This document shows positions 25,194-33,228 of a stretch of DNA of 64,000 bases, piece by piece. Numbering within the stretch: the stretch's first letter is position 1; the number at the start of each line of letters is the position of its first letter. Below the pieces are notes generated by a model. That model was not told the origin of the DNA, ran no database searches, and saw only the letters and a program-made list of their open reading frames with translations. Where the stretch lies: positions 8,370,001-8,434,000 of the forward strand of contig NZ_CP109479.1 of assembly GCF_036227485.1 (NCBI RefSeq), given 5' to 3'. Source of the DNA: Streptomyces sp. NBC_01451 (lineage in GTDB: Bacteria; Actinomycetota; Actinomycetes; Streptomycetales; Streptomycetaceae). The position numbers were made by a program, and so were the translations under genes.

Positions 25194-25970
25194 CTAGTAC
25201 AGCCCGCCGTCCACCCGGATCAACGCCCCGGTCGTGTAGCCGGACGCGTCACTGGCCAGATAGAGCGCCGTACTGATGATCTCCTCCGGCCGCCCTGGCC
25301 GCCCCACCGCGCTGCGCGTGCTCTCCCGCTTCTCCTCCGACCAGGCCTTGGAGATGTCGGTCAGGAAGGGCCCGGCCGAGATCGTGTTGACCCGTACGGT
25401 CGGCCCGTACTCCAGGGCGAAGACGGTCGTCAGCGCGTTCAACGCGGCCTTGGCCCCGGCGTACGGCCCGAACCTGGGCTGCGGGAACAACGCTCCCGAC
25501 GACGAGATGTTGATGATCGATCCGCCGTCCCCGGCCGCCATCCGCTCGCCGACGAGCGAGGCGAGCCGGAACGGTCCCTTGAAGTTGACCCCGATCACCT
25601 TGTCGAACAGTTCCTCGCTGGTCGCGGCCGACGAGGGGGCCAACGGTGACATCCCGGCGTTGTTGACGAGGACGTCGACCTTCCCGAACTCCCCGTACGC
25701 CGCGTCGGCGAGCAGGCCGAGGTCGCCCCAGTGCCCCACGTGCGCCGCGACCGGCAGCGCCCGCCGGCCCAGGTCGCGCACCTCCGCCGCGACCGCCTCG
25801 CACGCGTCGGCCTTGCGGCTGGCGATCACCACATCCGCACCGGCGGTGGCGAAGGCGAGCACCATCTCGCGGCCCAGGCCCCGGCTGCCGCCGGTGACGA
25901 GCGCGACCTTGCCGGACAGGTCGAACAGGTCGGCCGGGGCGATGGACTTCGCGTCGCGGTCGCCGCTCAT
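25194..25970 (-). CDS. Short-chain dehydrogenase/reductase
   Basis: A 258-residue SDR. VALVTGGSRGLGREM is the cofactor turn, VNNAGMSP the structural motif, and FGPYAGAKAALNAL the Tyr/Lys pair. Its ATG overlaps the stop of the upstream acyl-CoA dehydrogenase (ATGA at 25967-25970), so the two are translationally coupled and probably act on successive intermediates. It converges on the kinase gene. The lva operon of Pseudomonas has an equivalent SDR (LvaD) with its dehydrogenase (LvaC). Confidence 0.86.
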   Translation of the reverse strand: MSGDRDAKSIAPADLFDLSGKVALVTGGSRGLGREMVLAFATAGADVVIASRKADACEAVAAEVRDLGRRALPVAAHVGHWGDLGLLADAAYGEFGKVDVLVNNAGMSPLAPSSAATSEELFDKVIGVNFKGPFRLASLVGERMAAGDGGSIINISSSGALFPQPRFGPYAGAKAALNALTTVFALEYGPTVRVNTISAGPFLTDISKAWSEEKRESTRSAVGRPGRPEEIISTALYLASDASGYTTGALIRVDGGLY

Positions 25971-27286
25971 ATGTCCGCCCGGCCCGTGAGGCTGTCGTCC
26001 TCGACGATGTGCGCGTACCGCTTGCGGGCGGCCTCCCGCTTCGGCGGGATGTGCTCGCTGGGGAACAGGCCCTCCGCCGGCCGGTAGTTCTTCAGCAGCC
26101 GCTTGGCGATCGTGGTGCGGTGCACCTCGGTGGGGCCGTCGGCGAGGGCGAGGTTCGGTGCGGCCATCCACCACTTGGCGAGCGGCAGTTCGTTGGTCGT
26201 GCCGAGCGATCCGTGCACATGCAGGGCGCGCTGGATGATGTCGTGCAGCACCTTCGCCGTCTGGACCTTGCACATCGCGATCTGGGTGCGGGCCGCGCCG
26301 TGCGGCTGGGTGTCGATGATCCAGGCGGTGTGCAGCACGAGCAGCCGGAACTGCTGCAACTCGACCCAGGAGTCGGCGATGAACTGCTGCACCGCCTGCT
26401 TCTCCGCGAGCAGGGTGCCCTGCGTACGACGGGACAGCGCCCGCTCGCACATCATGTCGAAGGCGCGCGCGCACTTGCCCACCGTACGCATCGCGTGATG
26501 GACCCGGCCGCCGCCGAGACGTGCCTGCGCGACCTTGAAGCCTTCGCCGGGGCCGCCGAGCATGGCGTCGAGCGGGACCCGGACCTGGTCGTAGCGGATG
26601 TAGGCGTGGATGCCCTCGTCGAGGTTGTCGCGTTCGTCCATGGTGCCGACGTTGCGCTTGATCTCGATGCCCGGCGTCTCGGCGGGCACGATGAACATCG
26701 ACATCCGGGCGTGCGGCGGCGCGTCCGGGTCGGTGACGGCCATGACGATGAGGAAGGCCGCGTACCGGGCGTTGGACGAGAACCACTTCTCGCCGTCGAT
26801 CACCCACTCGTCCCCGTCGCGCCGCGCGTGGCAGCGGAACTCCTTGGGGTCGGCGCCCGCCTGCGGTTCGGTCATCGAGAAGGTGGAGACGATGTCCCCG
26901 TCGAGCAGGGGCCGCAGATAGCGGGCCTTCTGCTCCTCGGTGCCGAACATGGCGAGGATCTCGGCGTTCCCGGTGTCCGGGGCGGCGGTGCCGAAGACGG
27001 TCGGGGCCCAGTAGGAACGGCCCAGGATCTCGTTGAGATACGCGAGCCTGACCTGTCCGTATCCCGCGCCGCCCAGTTCGGGGCCGAGGTGGCAGGCCCA
27101 CAGGCCCTGCGCCCTGACCTTGTCCTGGAGGGGCCGCAGGATCGCACGGGCCTTCTCGTTGCGGGTGTCGTACGGGTCGCCCCCGTGCGGGAACAGGAGG
27201 TCGAGCGGCTCGACCTCCTCGCGTACGAAGGTCGTCGCCCAGTCCAGCTTGGCCTGGAAATCGGGTTCGATCGAGAAATCCAGCAT
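25967..27286 (-). CDS. Acyl-CoA dehydrogenase, ACAD10/11-like
   Basis: A 439-residue dehydrogenase, longer than the usual 380. AAPDTGNAEILAMFGTEEQ, TEPQAGADPKEFRCHARRDG and DGPTEVHRTTIAKRLLKNY resemble the dehydrogenase part of ACAD10/11; the Glu of GPTE is the likely base. In that family the enzyme works with a kinase domain on 4-hydroxyacyl-CoA, and here the kinase is a separate gene (24104). The ATG at 27284-27286 lies 9 bases from TATACT in box 7, so the leader is 2-3 bases at most. It is coupled to the SDR gene. Confidence 0.88.
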   Translation of the reverse strand: MLDFSIEPDFQAKLDWATTFVREEVEPLDLLFPHGGDPYDTRNEKARAILRPLQDKVRAQGLWACHLGPELGGAGYGQVRLAYLNEILGRSYWAPTVFGTAAPDTGNAEILAMFGTEEQKARYLRPLLDGDIVSTFSMTEPQAGADPKEFRCHARRDGDEWVIDGEKWFSSNARYAAFLIVMAVTDPDAPPHARMSMFIVPAETPGIEIKRNVGTMDERDNLDEGIHAYIRYDQVRVPLDAMLGGPGEGFKVAQARLGGGRVHHAMRTVGKCARAFDMMCERALSRRTQGTLLAEKQAVQQFIADSWVELQQFRLLVLHTAWIIDTQPHGAARTQIAMCKVQTAKVLHDIIQRALHVHGSLGTTNELPLAKWWMAAPNLALADGPTEVHRTTIAKRLLKNYRPAEGLFPSEHIPPKREAARKRYAHIVEDDSLTGRADI

Positions 27287-27291
27287 GACGA

Positions 27292-27309
27292 AAACAGTAT
27301 ACTTTTTAC
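27292..27309 (-). promoter_or_regulatory. Regulon box 7 (ACAD10/11-like operon)
   Basis: AAACAGTATACTTTTTAC. AGTATACT (27296-27303) contains the minus-strand -10 TATACT, 9 bases from the start codon. Confidence 0.62.
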
Positions 27310-27343
27310 AACCCACGGTCCATACTGGAGCGCGTTCTTCGTT

Positions 27344-27362
27344 GATTGGGTATGCGCAATAG
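27344..27362 (+). promoter_or_regulatory. Regulon box 8 (CoA-transferase gene)
   Basis: GATTGGGTATGCGCAATAG, with inverted ATTG/CAAT ends. It belongs to the ATTGRGTATNCGYAAT variant shared with boxes at 35414, 39284, 40862 and 46155. Confidence 0.5.
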
Positions 27363-27389
27363 CGCTTCAGGCTCGGAGGAGTTGGTCCG

Positions 27390-28622
27390 ATGCAGCGGCC
27401 CATGGAGGGTGTGCGGGTTCTCGAGGTCGCACAGTTCACCTTCGTCCCGGCGGCGGGTGCCGTACTCGCGGACTGGGGTGCCGACGTGATCAAGATCGAG
27501 CACGCCGAACGGGGCGACGGCCAGCGCGGCCTGGTGCGGGTGCTCGGGTACGACGCCGTCAGCAAGGACTCGTCGTTCTTCCCGATCGTGGAGGGGCCCA
27601 ACCGCGGCAAACGCAGTGTGGGTCTGGCCCTGGAGAAGCCGTCCGCACGGCGCGTGCTGGACGAACTCATCCGCAACAGCGACGTGTTCCTCACGAACTT
27701 CCTGCCCGACGCGCGGGCGAAGCTGCGTATCGACGTCGAGGACGTCCGGGCGGTCAACCCGGACATCATCTACGTCCGGGGCAGCGGCTTCGGCGCCCGT
27801 GGGGAGGAGGCGCGCAAGGGCGGCTACGACAGCACGGCCTTCTGGGCGCGCGGCGGCAGCGCCGCCGGTGTCACCCCGGCCGGTGCGGAGCGGATGATCC
27901 GCATGCCCGCCGGTGCCTACGGCGACGCGATCGGCGGCATGACCATCGCCGGAGGCATCGCCGCCGCCCTCTACTCGCGCGCCACGACCGGCGAACCGTC
28001 CGTCGTGGACGTGTCGTTGCTCGGCGTGGGCGCCTGGGCGACGCAGTTCACGGTCAACATGGCGCTGATGAACGGCGGCCCGCTCCCGGTGAACGTCCAG
28101 CCCCGGTACGGCTCGGCCACCAACCCCCTCATCGGGGCCTACCGCAGCTCGGACGGCCGCTGGATCGAACTGTCGATGCTGCAACCCGGCCGGTACTGGG
28201 CCGAGTTCTGCAAGCTGTCCGGCCGCGAGGAACTCGCCCGCGACGAACGCTTCGACAGCACCGAGAAGCTGATGGCCAACGCCGGCGAGGCCGCCGGGAT
28301 CGTCGCGGAACTCATCGCGTCCCGCCCGTACGACGAGTGGGTCGAGATCCTCTCCCGGGGAGAGGGGCAGTGGGCGGCCGTGCAGAGCGCCTGGGAGGTC
28401 GGGCAGGACCAGGCGCTGCGGGCCAACGGTCTCATCGCCCCCGTCGTGGACGCGGACGGGGTCGACCGTGAACTGGTCGCCAGTCCCGTCCAGTTCGACG
28501 AGACCCCGGCCACCCTGACCCGGGCGCCCCTGTTCGCGGAACACACCGACGACGTCCTGCGCTCGCTCGGCATCGGCGAGGAGGAGCTCATCGCGCTCAA
28601 GATCGACGGCGCGGTGACGTGA
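27390..28622 (+). CDS. CaiB/BaiF-family (class III) CoA-transferase
   Basis: A 410-residue class III CoA-transferase. VRVLEVAQFTFVPAAGAVLADWGADVIKIEH at the start, GPNRGKRSVGLAL and GGYDSTAFWARGG are family signatures. It would move CoA from a donor thioester to a pathway acid, saving ATP. CGGAGGAG precedes ATG 27390. It is divergent from the ACAD10/11 operon, with separate boxes for each direction in the 103-base gap. The exact donor and acceptor cannot be read from sequence. Confidence 0.88.
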   Translation: MQRPMEGVRVLEVAQFTFVPAAGAVLADWGADVIKIEHAERGDGQRGLVRVLGYDAVSKDSSFFPIVEGPNRGKRSVGLALEKPSARRVLDELIRNSDVFLTNFLPDARAKLRIDVEDVRAVNPDIIYVRGSGFGARGEEARKGGYDSTAFWARGGSAAGVTPAGAERMIRMPAGAYGDAIGGMTIAGGIAAALYSRATTGEPSVVDVSLLGVGAWATQFTVNMALMNGGPLPVNVQPRYGSATNPLIGAYRSSDGRWIELSMLQPGRYWAEFCKLSGREELARDERFDSTEKLMANAGEAAGIVAELIASRPYDEWVEILSRGEGQWAAVQSAWEVGQDQALRANGLIAPVVDADGVDRELVASPVQFDETPATLTRAPLFAEHTDDVLRSLGIGEEELIALKIDGAVT

Positions 28623-28623
28623 C

Positions 28624-28702
28624 CCCCCGTACCAGATGACCCCGTACGGCATGACCGTCGTACGGCATGACCCCTGTACGGCGTGACGGCGGACGACGTG
28701 AC
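28624..28702 (+). repeat. Imperfect 15-16-bp tandem array upstream of the P450 gene
   Basis: Five diverged units of the form CCCCGTACGGCATGA, each ending in TGA. The array starts right after the CoA-transferase stop codon and ends just before the P450 ribosome site. It may have grown by duplication of the gene's 3' edge. Confidence 0.6.
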
Positions 28703-28726
28703 GAACGTACGACGAGAGGAGCCGTG

Positions 28727-29926
28727 ATGAGCACGACACTCGAACCCGAGGGAACCCACGAGGGAGTCCCCGCCTACCACTTCGACAACCGGCTCAGCGG
28801 GCCGGTGCTCAGCCATCAGCAGCGATGGGACGAACTCGCCGTCACCCACTCGGGGTTCCGCAGCACCATCGCGCAAGGCTACTGGGTCGTCACCGAGAGT
28901 GAGGCGATCCAGCGGGCCCTCCAGGACTGGCGGACCTTCTCCAGCGAGTCGGTGACGGTGCTCAACCCGAATCCGCGGTTCCTGTGGATACCGGAGATGC
29001 TGGATCCGCCCCAGCACACCGAGTGGCGGCGGCTGTTGGGCAAGCACTTCTCCCCGAAGGCCGCCGCCGCCGACGAGCCGAAGATCCGGAGGATCGCCGG
29101 TGACCTGGTCGACGGTCTGAAGGACGCCGGAAGCGCCGATGTCCTCGACGCCTTCGCCCGTCAGTTCCCGACCCGGATCTTCATGGATCTGATGGGGCTG
29201 CCGGCGGAGGACCTGGGCCAGTTCCTGCACTGGACACACGACCTGCTGCACCTGACCTACGGCGAAGACCCGGACGGGCAGCGCCAGTTGGCGGCCATGA
29301 ACGCCGTGTCGGACTACTTCGACGAGCAGATCGCCCTGCGCCGTGAGAGCCCGCGCGACGACCTGCTGTCGCGTGCGATGACCTGGACGATCGACGGCGA
29401 GAAGATCAGCGACCGGGACATGCACGCGTTCTGCGTCCTGTTCTTCCAGGCGGGCTTCGACACCGTCCCGATCTCGGTCGGCTGGGCGCTCTACCACTTC
29501 GCCACGCACCCGGAGCAGCGTGCGGCGATCGTCGCCGACCCCTCGCTCGTCCCCACCGCCGTGGAGGAGATCCTGCGCGTCTACTCGCCCGTCGTCCCGG
29601 CCCGGAAGGCGACACGGGACGTCGAGATCGGCGGCTGCCCGGTCCGCGCCGGCGACATGGTGATGCTCCCGGTCGCGGTCACCAACCGCGACCCCGGACG
29701 GTACGACAACCCGCTGGAGGTGGACCTGCACCGGGCGACCACCAACCACATCGCCTTCGGCTCGGGCCCCCACCGCTGCCTCGGCTCGCACCTCGCCCGC
29801 CTCGAACTCAACGTGGCGATCGAGGAATGGCACCGGCGCATCCCCGACTACGAGGTCGAGCCCGGCCAGGACATCGAGGCGCACGGCAACATGTACGGCA
29901 TCAAGCAGCTCCGGCTCGCCTGGTGA
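28727..29926 (+). CDS. Cytochrome P450
   Basis: A 399-residue soluble bacterial P450. The haem-binding loop is FGSGPHRCLGSHLAR, the I-helix FQAGFDTV, and the K-helix EEILR. It would hydroxylate an unactivated carbon of the substrate. GAGAGGAG lies 5 bases before ATG 28727. No reductase or ferredoxin gene is adjacent; the nearest ferredoxin is at 48441. The stop overlaps the VOC gene, which overlaps the next dehydrogenase, giving a coupled three-gene unit. Family number and substrate cannot be assigned from motifs alone. Confidence 0.93.
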   Translation: MSTTLEPEGTHEGVPAYHFDNRLSGPVLSHQQRWDELAVTHSGFRSTIAQGYWVVTESEAIQRALQDWRTFSSESVTVLNPNPRFLWIPEMLDPPQHTEWRRLLGKHFSPKAAAADEPKIRRIAGDLVDGLKDAGSADVLDAFARQFPTRIFMDLMGLPAEDLGQFLHWTHDLLHLTYGEDPDGQRQLAAMNAVSDYFDEQIALRRESPRDDLLSRAMTWTIDGEKISDRDMHAFCVLFFQAGFDTVPISVGWALYHFATHPEQRAAIVADPSLVPTAVEEILRVYSPVVPARKATRDVEIGGCPVRAGDMVMLPVAVTNRDPGRYDNPLEVDLHRATTNHIAFGSGPHRCLGSHLARLELNVAIEEWHRRIPDYEVEPGQDIEAHGNMYGIKQLRLAW

Positions 29927-30414
29927 GCGCCGCGACGGACCGTCCGCTCAGTGCGGCCGACCTCTACCACACGGGGATCGTGGTCCCGGACGTCGACGAG
30001 TGGAAGACCCGGATGACCGAGGTCGCCGGCTACCGGTGGACCGGGACCATGTACGCCGAACTGCCGGTCCGCCTCGCCGACGGCGAACGCGTACTGCCCC
30101 TGCGCTACGCGTACTCGCTCGACGCCCCGCACATCGAACTCGTCCAGGAGATTCCCGGGACACCGTGGACGGCGGCCGAACACATCGCCACGCACCACCT
30201 CGGCTACTTCTGCGACGACGTCCCGGTGACGTCGAAACGGCTGGCGGAGGCGGGCTTCGCCCTGGAGGCCTGCGCCGTGGTCGACGGCGAACCGTCGATC
30301 TTCGCCTACCACCTGGCTCCCTCCGGACTGCGCATAGAGATCGTGGACCGCGCCAGAATGCCGGACTTCGCCGCCTACCTGCGGTCGAAGACGCCCCGGC
30401 AGACGCCTCAGTGA
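29923..30414 (+). CDS. VOC (glyoxalase/epimerase) family protein
   Basis: A 163-residue VOC protein. Four candidate metal ligands are in the expected places: YHTGIVVPD, HIELVQE, THHLGYFCDD and LRIEIVD (His, Glu, His, Glu), as in glyoxalase I and methylmalonyl-CoA epimerase. It may epimerise a branched acyl-CoA or isomerise the P450 product. GTG 29923 overlaps the P450 stop (GTGA), and its own stop overlaps the dehydrogenase start. Confidence 0.8.
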   Translation: MSAATDRPLSAADLYHTGIVVPDVDEWKTRMTEVAGYRWTGTMYAELPVRLADGERVLPLRYAYSLDAPHIELVQEIPGTPWTAAEHIATHHLGYFCDDVPVTSKRLAEAGFALEACAVVDGEPSIFAYHLAPSGLRIEIVDRARMPDFAAYLRSKTPRQTPQ

Positions 30415-31559
30415 CAGAGAAGGACACGACGCACGTGGCACCGACCTTCACCACCTTCACCGAGGAGCACGAGGTACTCCGTTCGACGCTGCGCCGCTTC
30501 CTGGCGGACAAGGCACCGAGCGAGGCGGTCCGCCGCTCGATGGAGTCCGAGGAGGGCCACGACCCGGTGCTCTGGCGCCGGATGGCGGCCCAACTCGGCC
30601 TGCACGGAATAGCGTTGCCGGAGGAGTACGGCGGTTTCGGCGGCGGCCCGGTCGAGTTGGGGATCGTCATGGAGGAACTGGGGCGGGTCCTGCTGCCCTC
30701 GCCGTACCTCGCCACCGTGGCCCTCGCCGGCCAGGCCCTCACCGCGTCCGGCGACGACACGGCGAAGGCGCGCTGGCTGCCCGCCATCGCCGACGGTTCG
30801 CTGACCGGCACCCTGGCCCTGGCCGAGGCCGGCGGGTCGTGGCGCGTCGAGGACGTGGCGGCCTCGGCCACGCGCGACGGCGAGGGCTGGCGGGTGTCGG
30901 GCACCAAGATGTTCGTCGTCGACGGCCACAGCGCCGGCCTGCTCCTCGTCGCAGCCCGCGCGGACACGGGCCCCGGGCTGTTCGCCGTGGACGGCGCCGC
31001 GACCGGCGTGACCCGCACCCGGCTTGAGGCACTCGACCCGACGCGGCGCCTGGCGCGGATCGATCTCGACGCGGCGAGCGCCGTGCGGGTCGGTCCGGAG
31101 GGGGACGCCACGCGGTATCTGCGGGCCGTCGTCGACCTCGTGGCCGTGGCACTGGCCGCCGAGCAGGTCGGCGGGGCGCAGGCATGTCTGGACGCCGCGG
31201 TCGAGTACGCGAAGGTCCGGGTCCAGTTCGGCCGTCCCATCGGGTCGTTCCAGGCGGTCAAGCACAAGTGCGCCGACATGCTTCTCCAGGTCGAGGCCGC
31301 CCGCTCGGCGGCCTACCGCGCGATGTCCGTGGCCGCCGGGGAACCGGACGAACTGCCGGTGTCCGCCGCGCTCGCCGCCGCGTACTGCGCGAACGCCTTC
31401 ACCCATGCCGCCAAGGAGAACATCCAGATCCACGGCGGCATCGGCTACACGTGGGAACACGACGCGCACCTGTACCTGAAGCGCGCGAAGTCGTCCGAGC
31501 AGCTCTTCGGCAGCCCGGCGACCCACCGGGCCCGGCTGGCGAACCTGGTCGGGATCTGA
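30411..31559 (+). CDS. Acyl-CoA dehydrogenase (FadE type)
   Basis: A 382-residue acyl-CoA dehydrogenase. GIALPEEYGGFGGGPVELGI, RVQFGRPIGSFQAVKHKCAD and HGGIGYTWEHDAHLYLKRAK are family blocks. As in the gene at 14591, the C-terminal GTxE base motif is absent and WEHD occurs instead, a form found in subunits of heterotetrameric steroid dehydrogenases; a partner is therefore possible. GTG 30411 overlaps the VOC stop. It is the last gene of the P450 unit. Confidence 0.88.
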   Translation: MTEKDTTHVAPTFTTFTEEHEVLRSTLRRFLADKAPSEAVRRSMESEEGHDPVLWRRMAAQLGLHGIALPEEYGGFGGGPVELGIVMEELGRVLLPSPYLATVALAGQALTASGDDTAKARWLPAIADGSLTGTLALAEAGGSWRVEDVAASATRDGEGWRVSGTKMFVVDGHSAGLLLVAARADTGPGLFAVDGAATGVTRTRLEALDPTRRLARIDLDAASAVRVGPEGDATRYLRAVVDLVAVALAAEQVGGAQACLDAAVEYAKVRVQFGRPIGSFQAVKHKCADMLLQVEAARSAAYRAMSVAAGEPDELPVSAALAAAYCANAFTHAAKENIQIHGGIGYTWEHDAHLYLKRAKSSEQLFGSPATHRARLANLVGI

Positions 31560-31663
31560 GCACGGCCTCCGCAGCCGCCCGCACATCACAAGTTCAGGTC
31601 ACTTAATAGCGTGGTTCTCGTCACTTTGGACGGCAAGCATGCGGACCCATGGCTTGACGGTCG

Positions 31664-31684
31664 TTAATTCAGTGTACTTTATAG
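31664..31684 (+). promoter_or_regulatory. Regulon box 9 (CoA ligase operon)
   Basis: AATTCAGTGTACTTTATAG is the central part. TTGACG (31654-31659) is a -35 candidate and TACTTT (31675-31680) or TTTATA a -10, so the box would overlap the promoter of the ligase-MaoC-hydratase operon. Confidence 0.58.
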
Positions 31685-31713
31685 CTCTGGTCTGGTGACG
31701 AAAGGCTCCTCCC

Positions 31714-33228
31714 GTGGGAATTCGCGACCGCCTGTCCCGGCTGCTGACCGAGGCTCCGGCCAACGCCGAGGCGATCGAGTACGAGGGCGACTGGTGGACC
31801 TGGGGGCAGATCCAGGAGACCGCGCGCGGTGTCGTCGACGCGCTCGACGCACTGGGACTGCCCGCCGGAGGCCGTGTCGGCGTCGTCCTGGAGAACCGGC
31901 CCGAGCACGTGGCCGTGGTCGCCGCGGTCATCGCCTCCGGGCGCTGCCTGGTGATGCTGAGCCCCTTGCAGCCCGCGGCGCGCCTCGCCGCCGACATCGC
32001 GCGCTGCGCGCCGCCCGTCGTCGTGGCCGGTGCGGAAGTCCTGGCCCGTGAGGGCGTGTTGGGCACGGTGACCGGTCACGGCGCGGCTCTGGAGGCCGGC
32101 ACCGACGGCACCATCGGGCTCGCGGGCGGCACGCCGTCCGCCGGGGCACCGGCAGCCGGTCCCGACATCGCCGTGGAGATGCTCACCTCGGGCACCACCG
32201 GCCCGCCGAAACGCGTGAATCTGCGCACCGGGCAGCTGGACCAGGCTCTCGTCTCCGGCGGGCAGACCCCGAAGGACGCCCGCCTGCTGTCGCGGTCGGC
32301 GGCGCTCGTGGCCACCCCGCTCGTGCACATCAGCGGCCTGTGGCGGGCGCTCGCCTGTCTCGCGACCGGACGCCGCATGCTTCTCATGCCCAGGTTCGCC
32401 GTCGAACCCTGGGTGGGCGCCGTGCAACGGCACCGGCTGCGGGCGGCGAGCCTGGTACCGGCCGCCATCCGCGCGGTGCTCGACGCGGGCGTCCCCGGGG
32501 AACGGCTGGCGAGCCTCCAGGTCGTCACGTCCGGCACCGCCCCCTGCCCGGCGGAACTCGCCGACGCGTTCTTCCGGAAGTACGGCATCCCCGTCCTCAT
32601 GACCTACGGGGCCACCGAGTTCGCCGGAGCGGTGGTCGGCTGGACCCTGCCGCTGCACGAGCGCTGGTGGGAGCGGAAGGCGGGCAGCGCCGGCCGTGCC
32701 TTCGCCGGCGTCGAACTGAGGGTGACCGGCGAGGACGGCGCCGAACTGCCTGCCGGCCGGTCCGGCATCCTGGAGGTCCGCACCGAGCAGAGCACCCGCG
32801 GCGGCCGGGCCTGGACGCGGACCAGCGATCTCGCCCGGATCGACGCCGACGGGTTCGTCTGGATCGAGGGCCGCGCGGACGACGCGATCATCCGCGGCGG
32901 CTTCAAGGTGCAGCCGGGGACCGTCCAGCGCGTCCTGGAGACCCACCCCGCCGTCCGTGAGGCGGCCGTCGCGGGGCTGCCGGACCCGAGGCTCGGCGAG
33001 GTACCGGTCGCGGCGGTCGAGACCGAGCCGGACCTGCCCGTCCCGGACACCGCCGAACTCGTGGCCCTCTGCCGTTCCCGGCTCACCCCGTACGAGGTGC
33101 CGGCGCACATCGTCGTCGTCGACGCGCTGCCCCGGACCCCGTCGAGCAAGGTCAGCCGCGTGGAACTGCTGGAACTGGTCCGCGTCCGGCTCGCACAGCA
33201 GGAGCGCGTCAAGGAGGAACAGCGATGA
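31714..33228 (+). CDS. Acyl-CoA synthetase (AMP-forming)
   Basis: A 504-residue ANL ligase. The P-loop is an altered TSGTTGPPKRVNL, with MTYGATEFAGA as A5 and RADDAIIRGGFKVQPGTVQRVL near the hinge; the C-terminal Lys lies in TPSSKVSRVEL. It activates an acid to its CoA ester. The P-loop lacks the usual second Gly (PKG is PKR), which is unusual but seen in some divergent family members. It overlaps the MaoC-like gene by 4 bases. Confidence 0.88.
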   Translation: MGIRDRLSRLLTEAPANAEAIEYEGDWWTWGQIQETARGVVDALDALGLPAGGRVGVVLENRPEHVAVVAAVIASGRCLVMLSPLQPAARLAADIARCAPPVVVAGAEVLAREGVLGTVTGHGAALEAGTDGTIGLAGGTPSAGAPAAGPDIAVEMLTSGTTGPPKRVNLRTGQLDQALVSGGQTPKDARLLSRSAALVATPLVHISGLWRALACLATGRRMLLMPRFAVEPWVGAVQRHRLRAASLVPAAIRAVLDAGVPGERLASLQVVTSGTAPCPAELADAFFRKYGIPVLMTYGATEFAGAVVGWTLPLHERWWERKAGSAGRAFAGVELRVTGEDGAELPAGRSGILEVRTEQSTRGGRAWTRTSDLARIDADGFVWIEGRADDAIIRGGFKVQPGTVQRVLETHPAVREAAVAGLPDPRLGEVPVAAVETEPDLPVPDTAELVALCRSRLTPYEVPAHIVVVDALPRTPSSKVSRVELLELVRVRLAQQERVKEEQR

